Assembly: GCA_016871175.1 (NCBI GenBank)
Contig: VFZL01000005.1
Span: 1 to 64,000, forward strand
Length of the DNA stretch: 64,000 nucleotides
Direction: 5' to 3'
Source: Acidimicrobiia bacterium
Lineage (GTDB): Bacteria; Acidobacteriota; Vicinamibacteria; Vicinamibacterales; CAVVIG01
How positions within the stretch are numbered: the first letter of the stretch is position 1; every line of letters starts with the position of its first letter. A program made the position numbers and the translations under genes. The notes under the pieces are model-generated. The model was not told where the DNA came from and made no database searches. It was given only the letters and a program-made list of their open reading frames with translations. Positions 8,838 through 16,257 of the stretch are shown here, in pieces.

Positions 8838-9527
8838 ATGTCACAGCGGTGGACCTTACGAGCAGCCTCGCTGACCCTGGCGATCGTCGCCCTCGTCGCT
8901 GGATCAGCCCACGCGCAGAGCGCGATTTCAGGGTTGCTCACCGACGCCTCTGGCGCCGTACTGCCTGGGGTGACCGTCGAGGCGACGAGCCCCGTGCTCA
9001 TCGAGAAGGTGCGCACGACCGTTACCGACGCGCAGGGTCTCTACACCCTCGTCGATCTCCGACCAGGCACCTACGTGGTGACGTTCTCGTTGAGCGGTTT
9101 CTCGACCCTTCGGCGCGAGGGGCTGCTGGTGTCGTCGAATCTCACGTTACCCGTGAACGTCGAGCTCACCGTCGGTGGCCTCGAGGAGACGCTGGCCGTC
9201 TCCGGACAGGCGGCCGTCGTCGACGTCCGTAATGCGGCGCGCACCGCGGTCTTGACGCGCGAGCTGCTCGACGCCCTGCCGACGTCTCGCACGTACACGA
9301 CGGCCGGAGCGATTGTACCTGGCATCAGGCTCACCAAGCCGGATATCGGAGGCACACAAGCCGTGCAGCAGGCGTATCCCGTCTCTCGCGGCATGGTGAA
9401 TCACCAGGACAACAATGATGATGGTCGACGGCATGCCGGTGAGGCTAAATGGGACCACCTCGCAGGCCTACACCAACTTCTCGATGGTCGAAGAGGTCAC
9501 CTATCAGACGACCGGGCTTGGTTCTGA
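8838..9527 (+). CDS. TonB-dependent receptor, N-terminal part (frameshifted gene)
   Basis: Start ATG 8838 has a strong GGAGGAG 6-7 bases upstream. A signal peptide is cleaved near 'AHAQ'. Residues about 30-110 form a carboxypeptidase-regulatory-like (CarboxypepD_reg) beta-sandwich ('ISGLLTDASGAVLPGVTVEA'), followed by the plug domain up to 'MVNHQDN'. At 9411-9423 the sequence AACAATGATGATGG shifts the frame: this frame reads a meaningless tail to 9527 while the true continuation runs one base later. Together with the following entry it is one outer-membrane receptor of the Oar/SusC-like type for importing large substrates. Confidence 0.8.
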   Translation: MSQRWTLRAASLTLAIVALVAGSAHAQSAISGLLTDASGAVLPGVTVEATSPVLIEKVRTTVTDAQGLYTLVDLRPGTYVVTFSLSGFSTLRREGLLVSSNLTLPVNVELTVGGLEETLAVSGQAAVVDVRNAARTAVLTRELLDALPTSRTYTTAGAIVPGIRLTKPDIGGTQAVQQAYPVSRGMVNHQDNNDDGRRHAGEAKWDHLAGLHQLLDGRRGHLSDDRAWF

Positions 9528-11739
9528 AACCTCCGGGGGCGGCGTGCGGGTCAACATGGTTCCGAAGGAAGGCGGCAACGCCTTTCGCGGGTACTTCTTC
9601 CTGGGCGGCTCGAGCGGGACGTGGCAGAGCAACAACATCACACCCGAGTTGCGGGGGCGCGGACTGCCGTCGCCAACGTCGACGGACTATCTCTACGATC
9701 TCAATCCATCCTTCGGTGGACCGATCAAACGAGACGCCCTCTGGTTCTTCGGCTCGTATCGTCGATTGGTGCTGAACACGCGTCCCGGCGGGACCTATGC
9801 GGACGGTCGGCCAGCCATCGAAGACCAGTGGATCGACAGCGGATCGGCACGCGTCACCTGGCAACTATCCTCGAAGCACCGGCTGACCGGGTATCTGGAT
9901 CGCGCGTTCAAGGGCAAGGGGCACGACTTCACCGACTTGGTGCCGGCGGAGGTGTCCCCGGCACTCATCGACCCTGAAACGGCGGCCAGCAAGCGCGACC
10001 CGAAGGTCTACTACATCGGATATGGCAAGTGGACGGCGACGCTCAGCAACAGACTGCTGCTCGAGAACGGTGTGTCACTCGCCGTCAACAACTACTCGAT
10101 CATCTACCAGCCCGGGATCGCCGCGCCGCAGGGTTCCCCGCGCTTTCTCACCAGCTTCCCACGCATCGACATCCTTCGAGGGACATTGACGGGCGCCTCC
10201 GACTTCACGCCCAACTTCCAGCGGCAGGTCGCCTATGCGCTCGGGTCGCAGATGACCTACGTCACGGGATCGCACAACGTGCGTGTCGGTTACCAGTGGC
10301 GGTTCGGCCCGGTTGATTCCCAGGTCGACTCGACCAACGCGGATCTCAACGCGCGCTACCGGAACGGGGTGGCGGACAGCGTCACCATTCGCAACGCTCC
10401 AGTCGAAGCGAGGCACTACCTGAACGCCGACCTCGGCGTCTTCGTGCAGGACTCGTGGACCATCGGGCGCATGACGCTCACGCCCGGCGTCCGCCTCGAG
10501 TACCTGAATGCCGAGGCCCGTGCGACGGCGGCCGGTCCGGGGCGATTCGTGCCTGCCCGGACGTTCGACGGGACGATTCCGAACGTGCCGCGGTGGCGCG
10601 ACGTCGCCCCTCGCCTTGGCCTCGCGTATGACGTGTTTGGCGATGCGAAGACGGCGGTGCGGGCCAGCCTCAGCCGCTACATGAACCAGAATCAGACCGA
10701 TATCGTGAGTCGTTACAATCCGATGGCGCAGCAGACCGATCGACGCAATTGGTTCGACTGCGATCTACGCCCCGGGACGTCGACCTGCTCGGGCCTCTCC
10801 CTGCCGTCCAACGGCGATGGCATTCCGCAAGACAACGAGATCGGTCCAACCGGCAATCGCAACTTTGGCGTTTCGACGGGCCGTCGACCGGATCCGGGTC
10901 TGCGTCGCCAAAACAACTGGGACTACAGCGTCGGCGTCGACCATGCGGTGACGCCGAGTCTGTCAGTGACCGGCGCCTGGTACCACCGCACATTCCAGAA
11001 CGTCGAGGGGCAGTACAACACGCTCGTGGATCCCGTCACCGACTGGGTCGCCTTCCAGACGACAAATCCGCTGACGAATCAGCCGATGACGATGTTCAAC
11101 CTGAACCCGGCGAAGCTGGGGCTGGTGGACCTGGTCGACCGCAACTCGGACGTGAACACGCGGATCTATACCGGCTTCGAGGCGAGCTTCCGTTTGCGGT
11201 TGCCCCGTGGAGCCACGGCACTGGGGGGCTGGATGCGCGAGCGGACGCAGATCGTTGCCTGCGACACGAGCAACCCCAATCAGTTCCTGTACTGCGATCA
11301 GACCGGAAAGCTCCAGCAGGCGCTCGGACCGGCGGCCGGCATCCCGTTCCTCAACGAGTTCAAGCTGGCGCTCGCATATCAGTTACCGTGGCAGATGAAC
11401 GCCAGCATGTCGATGCTCAGCTATCCGGGTCCGATGCTGCGCGTGGACTGGTTGCCCGCCGCGGCGGCCTTTCCCAATGGGCAACGCACGCAACCGGTCA
11501 CCGTGCCGCTCATCGCGCCAGGGACGAAGTACGGCGACCGTTGGAATCAGGTGGACTTCGGCGTGAAGAAAACCCTGCGGATCGCGCGGGCGGATCTTGA
11601 AGGGCAAGTGGACATCTTCAACGCATTCAACTCGAGTGCCGTGTTGACGCAGCTCCAAGTCTTTGGCCCCACGCTCGAGCGACCGACCGCGATTCTGCAA
11701 GGCCGACTCGTGCGGTTATCGGTGGGAGTAAGGTTCTAG
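9415..11739 (+). CDS. TonB-dependent receptor, plug end and beta-barrel (continuation after frameshift)
   Basis: 774 residues continuing the receptor that starts at 8838. The first residues 'MVDGMPVRLNG' are the conserved plug motif that should follow 'NHQDN'. Then comes 'VEEVTYQTTG...SGGGVRVNMVPKEGGNAFRGYFF', and a long alternating-strand barrel ending in 'LSVGVRF' with the terminal Phe needed for outer-membrane insertion. Removing one A at about 9414 restores a single protein of about 966 residues, a normal size for this family. It is either an assembly error or a recent inactivation; the barrel itself looks intact. No TonB box or ligand clue is visible. Confidence 0.85.
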   Translation: MMMVDGMPVRLNGTTSQAYTNFSMVEEVTYQTTGLGSETSGGGVRVNMVPKEGGNAFRGYFFLGGSSGTWQSNNITPELRGRGLPSPTSTDYLYDLNPSFGGPIKRDALWFFGSYRRLVLNTRPGGTYADGRPAIEDQWIDSGSARVTWQLSSKHRLTGYLDRAFKGKGHDFTDLVPAEVSPALIDPETAASKRDPKVYYIGYGKWTATLSNRLLLENGVSLAVNNYSIIYQPGIAAPQGSPRFLTSFPRIDILRGTLTGASDFTPNFQRQVAYALGSQMTYVTGSHNVRVGYQWRFGPVDSQVDSTNADLNARYRNGVADSVTIRNAPVEARHYLNADLGVFVQDSWTIGRMTLTPGVRLEYLNAEARATAAGPGRFVPARTFDGTIPNVPRWRDVAPRLGLAYDVFGDAKTAVRASLSRYMNQNQTDIVSRYNPMAQQTDRRNWFDCDLRPGTSTCSGLSLPSNGDGIPQDNEIGPTGNRNFGVSTGRRPDPGLRRQNNWDYSVGVDHAVTPSLSVTGAWYHRTFQNVEGQYNTLVDPVTDWVAFQTTNPLTNQPMTMFNLNPAKLGLVDLVDRNSDVNTRIYTGFEASFRLRLPRGATALGGWMRERTQIVACDTSNPNQFLYCDQTGKLQQALGPAAGIPFLNEFKLALAYQLPWQMNASMSMLSYPGPMLRVDWLPAAAAFPNGQRTQPVTVPLIAPGTKYGDRWNQVDFGVKKTLRIARADLEGQVDIFNAFNSSAVLTQLQVFGPTLERPTAILQGRLVRLSVGVRF

Positions 11740-11770
11740 AGAGCCGAGAGCATCTCTCCTCTCAGCTCTC
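11739..11770. terminator. Inverted repeat at a convergent gene end
   Basis: Arms 11739-11750 (gagagccgagag) and 11759-11770 (ctctcagctctc) pair over 12 positions with one C-A mismatch and an 8-base loop. The left arm starts in the receptor's TAG stop codon. It sits between two convergent genes, so it could act on both strands. No T-run. Confidence 0.5.
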
Positions 11771-11786
11771 ACATCTCCGCCGAGCG

Positions 11787-12332
11787 TCAGTTGCCAGGGA
11801 TCATCAAGTGCGCCGTCGAAGTCCCGGCGTTCATGAGCCACAGGCCGCCCTGCTTCGGGTTGTCCGGGATGCCACCAAGCGATGCGCTCGTCGCGCCGGG
11901 CACGGCGACCGTCATGTGCTTGCGGGGGTTGGCCGCATCGCCCATGGCGTGCCACCAGATCGAGCCGTACTCGGGCTTCTCACGCGTGCCGTCCTTTTCC
12001 GCGGCGTCGATGAGTGCCTGCGTCTTGGCCTTGTCACCCGCCGCCTCGAACCGCAGGTTCTGCGCCGCGCGCTTCAGGTTGTTGATGCTCGTGCACTCAA
12101 TCGAGAATGCCGCCTGCCCGGGCAGGCCCGACAGGTCATAGCACACCAGGTTGTTGGTGCCCTTGCGCAGGGTGTCGTACGTGAAGTCCGGCTTCCACTT
12201 GATGACGGTGGCGCCCTCTTTCTGTGGTGCCGGGGCGGCGATGAGCGCTTTGTCGACTTCTGGCGACGCCTGCGCGAACGCGCTGGCCGACACTACAACG
12301 AAACCGAGAACGAGATGGGCAATCCGTTTCAT
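11787..12332 (-). CDS. Exported protein of unknown function
   Basis: About 181 residues from ATG 12332, with GAGG 7-8 bases upstream. A signal peptide ends near 'AFAQ'. The mature part starts with 'EGATVIKWKPDFTYDTLRKGTNNLVCYD' and ends with a conserved-looking segment 'GSIWWHAMGDAANPRKHMTVAVPGATS' and 'GLWLMNAGTSTAHLMIPGN'. Two Cys (about 67 and 80) could form a disulfide. I recognise it only as a hypothetical protein type seen in Acidobacteriota-like genomes; no function is assigned. Confidence 0.68.
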   Translation of the reverse strand: MKRIAHLVLGFVVVSASAFAQASPEVDKALIAAPAPQKEGATVIKWKPDFTYDTLRKGTNNLVCYDLSGLPGQAAFSIECTSINNLKRAAQNLRFEAAGDKAKTQALIDAAEKDGTREKPEYGSIWWHAMGDAANPRKHMTVAVPGATSASLGGIPDNPKQGGLWLMNAGTSTAHLMIPGN

Positions 12333-12617
12333 ATGGGACCTCATAGTTGGCGATCGAACTCACGGGTGCGTGCCGCGAGCAAGGAATCTACCACGGCGCG
12401 TGCCGCCGCGCCTATCGGACCGAACCGTTCAGGTTGACGGCGAGAAACCCGTTCGCGTGGCCAGCAAACACCATTTTGGCACTCGAGGGTCTTGGGACCG
12501 GCGTTGGCGTGAACGAGCTGCCCGTCGAGCGCATGCCCACCCACGCCTCGCCGGCGGCACCAGCCACTCGAAGAAGGCGCTCGTGACCGATTGCGCCGTC
12601 TGATTAGGGGCGCATCA

Positions 12618-13004
12618 TCATTCGGCCCGAATCGAGTCCACGGCGATCTTCTTCGTCTTGTCGTCGACCGTGCCAACCACCCGCACCTTCTTGGCCACGA
12701 GGGTCGCCGCAGTCTTCTGATCGCTCAGGCCGTAAGCCGTCTTGCCGTCGAAGACCACGTACGCGGCCCCGTGTGCGTCCACGCAGGCTTTAGCGCACTC
12801 GGCGTCGTTGCTCCCCATCCTCATCTTCGAATGATCGGCCCTCGCGCACATGTCATCGGTGATCGTGCCGACGATGGTCTGCTTGGCCTGTGCGGCCGTC
12901 ACTGCCGCCGCGGCGAGGCACGCGCACACGGTGATGGCGGCGAAGAGGCCACCTATGGTCATCGGGACGCGTGTGGGGCACGGAGCGAATCGGGACAGCA
13001 TCAT
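12618..13004 (-). CDS. Small exported cysteine-containing protein
   Basis: Up to 128 residues, or 114 if translation starts at the ATG at 12962. A signal peptide of Ala/Val-rich residues is followed by 'TIVGTITDDMCARADHSKMRMGSNDAECAKACVDAH', in which three Cys are close together, and then 'GAAYVVFDGKTAYGLSDQ', a small beta-barrel-like remainder ending 'KKIAVDSIRAE'. The layout resembles DUF5818-like OB-fold secreted proteins. Binding of a metal or small ligand is possible but not shown. No clear ribosome-binding site supports either start. Confidence 0.62.
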   Translation of the reverse strand: MMLSRFAPCPTRVPMTIGGLFAAITVCACLAAAAVTAAQAKQTIVGTITDDMCARADHSKMRMGSNDAECAKACVDAHGAAYVVFDGKTAYGLSDQKTAATLVAKKVRVVGTVDDKTKKIAVDSIRAE

Positions 13005-13111
13005 GCCCGGGAAGATATCACGGCCCGGGCTGGACCGAGCGGGCTGACAGGCCGGCCGGCGCGTCGGAGGACGCGCTCTACCTTCGAATGGCTGATGTAG
13101 GATGGCGGCGC

Positions 13112-13633
13112 ATGGACCCGATGTTCCGGTGGCTCGAGACGTCCGCGTTCAGCACCTGGACGCGTGAGTCCACCTCGGTCTTCGCGTACCCCACGTTTCT
13201 CTCGGCACATGCGATTGGGATGGGACTGGCTGTCGGCGTCTGCGTGGCGGTCGCGTTTCACCGGCTCGGGTGGCTCCCCGGAGTGCCGGGCCACGAGTTG
13301 CGCCGATGGTCATTCGTCCTCTGGTTCGGCGTCCTGCTCAACGCCGCATCGGGGGTCCTGTTGCTGATCGCGTACCCGACCAAGGCCCTGACCAACCCTG
13401 TCTTCTATCTGAAGCTCGCATGTATCGCCGTTGGCCTTTGGCTCTATCGCGCGATGGATCGCAGGTTGGAGCCCACCACGGTCCTGGACGCTCGGGCAGG
13501 CGTCGAGGGAGCCTGGCCGGATCGGAGCGCCCTGCGACGCGTCGCCGTCGGCTCGCTGGTGAGCTGGGCCGCGGCCATTACCGCCGGCCGCCTGCTCGCG
13601 TACACCTATCGGCGGCTGTTCGTGGACTTCTGA
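13112..13633 (+). CDS. Four-helix integral membrane protein (tandem paralogue 1)
   Basis: 173 residues from ATG 13112, with AGGA 8-9 bases upstream. The first residues 'MDPMFRWLETSAFSTWTRES' form an amphipathic lead-in, followed by four predicted membrane helices (about 20-42, 58-80, 88-105, 140-160) and 'AITAGRLLAYTYR' near the end. The arrangement matches a small uncharacterised membrane family (DUF6644-like, named with caution). The next gene, 2 bases downstream, encodes a related protein, suggesting a heterodimer. Function unknown. Confidence 0.7.
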   Translation: MDPMFRWLETSAFSTWTRESTSVFAYPTFLSAHAIGMGLAVGVCVAVAFHRLGWLPGVPGHELRRWSFVLWFGVLLNAASGVLLLIAYPTKALTNPVFYLKLACIAVGLWLYRAMDRRLEPTTVLDARAGVEGAWPDRSALRRVAVGSLVSWAAAITAGRLLAYTYRRLFVDF

Positions 13634-13635
13634 AC

Positions 13636-14190
13636 GTGGCCGTCTTCCAGATCTGGCTTGCAAGCGTGCTCTATGTGCCGGCTGTCGCTGAGGTCATGCG
13701 CATGGCCTTCGTCTGGCCTCTTGCCGAGAGCGTGCACTTCATCGGGTTGTCGCTTCTCGTCGGTACCGTGGTCCTGTTCGACTTGCGCCTCCTTGGCATC
13801 GCGCGCGGCATTCCAGCCGCGGCGTGGCACCGGCTGATTCGCTACGGTTTGATCGGGTTCGCTCTCAATGCCGCGACGGGTCTGCTGTTCCTGATGACGG
13901 AACCGGACCAGTACATCTACAACCCGTCGTTCATGCTGAAGATGGCTTTCATCGCGACGGCGGGGCTGAACGCGCTGAGCTTCTACTTCTCCGTGGGTCC
14001 ACGCCTGCTCGCCCCAGGTGTGCCACTTGACGCGCCGCGCACGGCGAAGGTGATCGCTGCCGCGTCGCTGACGCTGTGGATGTGCGTCATCATCGCCGGC
14101 CGACTCTTGACGTTCTACCGGCCGTTCGACTGTGCGCCTGGCGAGGCGACGGGCCTCGTCCTCCTTTGCGTGCCCGGTAAACCTCAATGA
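13636..14190 (+). CDS. Four-helix integral membrane protein (tandem paralogue 2)
   Basis: 184 residues from a GTG at 13636, two bases after the previous stop. It shares the pattern of the upstream protein: a Trp-rich start, 'AESVHFIGLSLLVGTVVLFDLRLL', an 'ALNAATGLLFL' helix matching 'LLNAASGVLLL' in the first protein, 'KMAFIA' against 'KLACIA', and 'IIAGRLLTFYR' against 'ITAGRLLAYTYR'. It ends with a short Cys-containing tail. The repeated 'A/SG...L' and 'AGRLL' signatures suggest duplication. Function unknown; probably a two-subunit membrane complex. Confidence 0.72.
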   Translation: MAVFQIWLASVLYVPAVAEVMRMAFVWPLAESVHFIGLSLLVGTVVLFDLRLLGIARGIPAAAWHRLIRYGLIGFALNAATGLLFLMTEPDQYIYNPSFMLKMAFIATAGLNALSFYFSVGPRLLAPGVPLDAPRTAKVIAAASLTLWMCVIIAGRLLTFYRPFDCAPGEATGLVLLCVPGKPQ

Positions 14191-14243
14191 CGGTTGTCGC
14201 GTAGAAGCTCGAAGGGTGAAGGCGAGCGCAGAGCCCCTACACG

Positions 14244-14654
14244 TTATGACCGTTGCGCTTCGTGATTGAGCATCCACTGGACGCCGAAGCGATCAGTGAG
14301 CGCGCCGAAGCGACCCTAAAATTGATCCGACAAGGGCATCGTGATCGTGCCGCCCTTGGAGAGCCGTTCCCAAACGCGGGTCTGCTCGTCTTTGTCGGTG
14401 AAGTTCAAGCTGATCGACACCTGAGTCCCCGGTGTGGGCGCCGTCCCTCCCATCCCATCGGAGGCCATCAGGATCAGGCTGTCCGTCTTGATGGTCGCGT
14501 GCATGACCAGGTCCTTGGCTTCAGGCGGCACCTGCATGGGACTGTCTCCCATGCGCATGACGTGGCTCGTCGCGCCGGGTGCCTCAGACCAGAACTTCAC
14601 GGCCTCAGTACAGGTGCCGTTCAAGGTGACGTAGGGATTCATCGTGGTAGCCAT
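14244..14654 (-). pseudogene. PhnB-like VOC protein interrupted by an in-frame TAG
   Basis: Start ATG 14654 ('MATTMNPYVTLNG'). The protein follows the PhnB/glyoxalase-like VOC pattern: 'CTEAVKFWSEAPGA', 'MHATIKTDSLILMASDG', 'GTQVSISLNFTDKDEQTRVWERLSKGG'. After 'TITMPLSDQF' the frame hits TAG at 14316-14318. The same frame then continues for 23 codons with the family's conserved end, 'GRFGALTDRFGVQWMLNHE', to TAA at 14244-14246. Relatives have Trp at the amber position (TGG to TAG is one transition) and usually one more residue beside it. The truncated product would lack the last beta strand carrying the metal-ligand region, so the gene is probably inactive. Confidence 0.75.
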
Positions 14655-14899
14655 GCGCGGACATTGCCTCAAATGGCTGGCGGGGTGCACAGAATTGCAC
14701 AGCTCCATCTGCCGGCTGCATAAGCGGACGTCCATCGCGTTTGAGCGGCACACATCTGCCTGAACGCCCATACGCCGCCGCCGACGACAACCCGCCGCCT
14801 ACGGGCAATCGCCGGTTCGAGCGGTAGCGAGACGGATGTGAATGACCCTCCCGTTCGGCGCCGCGAAGCGGTGCATAATCGCACGCAGCGGAGGTGGAC

Positions 14900-15379
14900 A
14901 TGCGTCGCGTCACGCTCAGTGTCATGGTCGGTGTGGTCACGGTGGGACTCTCGATGACGGCCTCGGTGGGTTGGGCGCAAGAAAGCAGGATCCGCGTGCG
15001 GAGCATTCGCGTGCTGGCGACCGACCCGGAGGCGTTGGCCAATTTCTACAAGAAAGCGTTTGGCATGTCCGAGACGCGCCGGCCCGTGGACACGCCGACC
15101 TTCAAGGAGATCGTGATCAACTCAGGCTCGACCGTTGAGCTCGCTCGCAAGGCGACGAGCACACCGATCGTCATCGCCTCGAGGGGCAAGGAGCCGGCCA
15201 CCGGTGCCATGGCCGCGCTCATCGTCCAAGTGCCGGACATCGACAGGGCCATCGAGCTGGCGAAGGCGGCGGGCGCCATCGTCATGCGCGGACCGAACAA
15301 GTCGGGCGAGGGGCTCGGGTTCGCGTTTCTGAAAGATCCGGACGGCAATCAGTTCGAGCTGGTCATGTCGCCGAAGTAG
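14900..15379 (+). CDS. Exported VOC-family protein (glyoxalase/dioxygenase fold)
   Basis: 159 residues from ATG 14900, with GGAGG 5 bases upstream. A signal peptide ends near 'GWAQ'. Two VOC half-modules follow: 'VLATDPEALANFYKKAFGM' (typical first helix) with 'FKEIVINSGSTVELARK', then 'VPDIDRAIELAKAAGAIVMRGPNK' and the closing 'FAFLKDPDGNQFELVMSP' containing the usual metal-ligand Glu. Export of a VOC protein is less common than cytoplasmic forms. The TAG stop overlaps the GTG of the next gene by one base. Confidence 0.83.
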   Translation: MRRVTLSVMVGVVTVGLSMTASVGWAQESRIRVRSIRVLATDPEALANFYKKAFGMSETRRPVDTPTFKEIVINSGSTVELARKATSTPIVIASRGKEPATGAMAALIVQVPDIDRAIELAKAAGAIVMRGPNKSGEGLGFAFLKDPDGNQFELVMSPK

Positions 15380-16134
15380 TGGCCCCCCGCCTGGCTCCGA
15401 TGGCGTTTCGACCCGCCGATTGGCCGTCGCTCACGGTCTTCATGGCGATCGTGGCGTTCGTGATCGCCGCCCTGCTTGTGGGGACTCGGGTGGCGATGCT
15501 GCGCGCTCGCGGATCGGAAGCCGCGCGGCACGTGACGACACGTGTGGCCGTTGGAATCGCATTATGGCTATTCGTCACCTCGACTCCGGTGTTCGCCGGC
15601 GTACTTGCGGCCCAGCCGTTTCCACGGATCCCGCTGGCCTTCGCGGCGATCAATCTCAGCGCACTGTCGTTTGGCCTTTCCTCACTCGGTGGCCAGATCG
15701 CACGGCACCTCCCGCTCTGGAGTCTGGTCGTGTTCCAGGGATTCCGGCTTCCCCTCGAGCTCGTGCTGCACCGATGGGCGGAGGGAGGCATGATTCCGAC
15801 GACCATGACCTGGAGCGGTTCGAACCTCGACATCGTGAGCGGCATTGTGGCGCTTGGAGCGGCACCGTTCGTCGAGCGCAGCCGAACACTGGCGTGGATC
15901 GCCAACCTCGTGGGGATCGCCCTCCTCGTGAACGTGGGTCGCGTGGAGATGAAGTCGTCGCCACTCCCGTTTGCGTGGAATGTCGACCCGCCCCTCCAAC
16001 TCATCCTCTATCTGCCGTATGCCTTGATCGGCACGGTCTGCGTGGCTGGCGCGTTGGCCGGCCACGTCATCCTGACGCGGCGACTGCTGATGGCAGCCCC
16101 TCCGCTGCCACCGGCTCAGTACCCGAACGCGTGA
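15379..16134 (+). CDS. Seven-helix membrane protein of unknown function
   Basis: 251 residues, GTG start sharing one base with the upstream TAG, so translation is probably coupled. About seven hydrophobic helices (near 18-38, 50-75, 82-100, 108-125, 148-165, 170-188, 208-230). A conserved-looking loop 'FRLPLELVLHRWAEGGMIP' with 'MTWSGSNLDI' suggests a real family rather than random hydrophobic sequence. I cannot name it. The tail is Pro-rich. Confidence 0.7.
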   Translation: MAPRLAPMAFRPADWPSLTVFMAIVAFVIAALLVGTRVAMLRARGSEAARHVTTRVAVGIALWLFVTSTPVFAGVLAAQPFPRIPLAFAAINLSALSFGLSSLGGQIARHLPLWSLVVFQGFRLPLELVLHRWAEGGMIPTTMTWSGSNLDIVSGIVALGAAPFVERSRTLAWIANLVGIALLVNVGRVEMKSSPLPFAWNVDPPLQLILYLPYALIGTVCVAGALAGHVILTRRLLMAAPPLPPAQYPNA

Positions 16135-16257
16135 CCTGCAGGTCGGTTGCGGCGCGCGAGTCGTCGATGCCGTCGAGCGTCATGGAAGGCCCGGCGCGAG
16201 CGAGACCGAAGGCAACCGGACCGCTTCCGCCGAACGCCCAACGCCAAACCCCACCCG

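Noticed and set aside
12412-12603. 63-codon open minus-strand stretch ending 'MVFAGHANGFLAVNLNGSVR'
   Set aside because: The peptide looks protein-like but has no start signal or known relative, and an open run of this length is common in GC-rich DNA.
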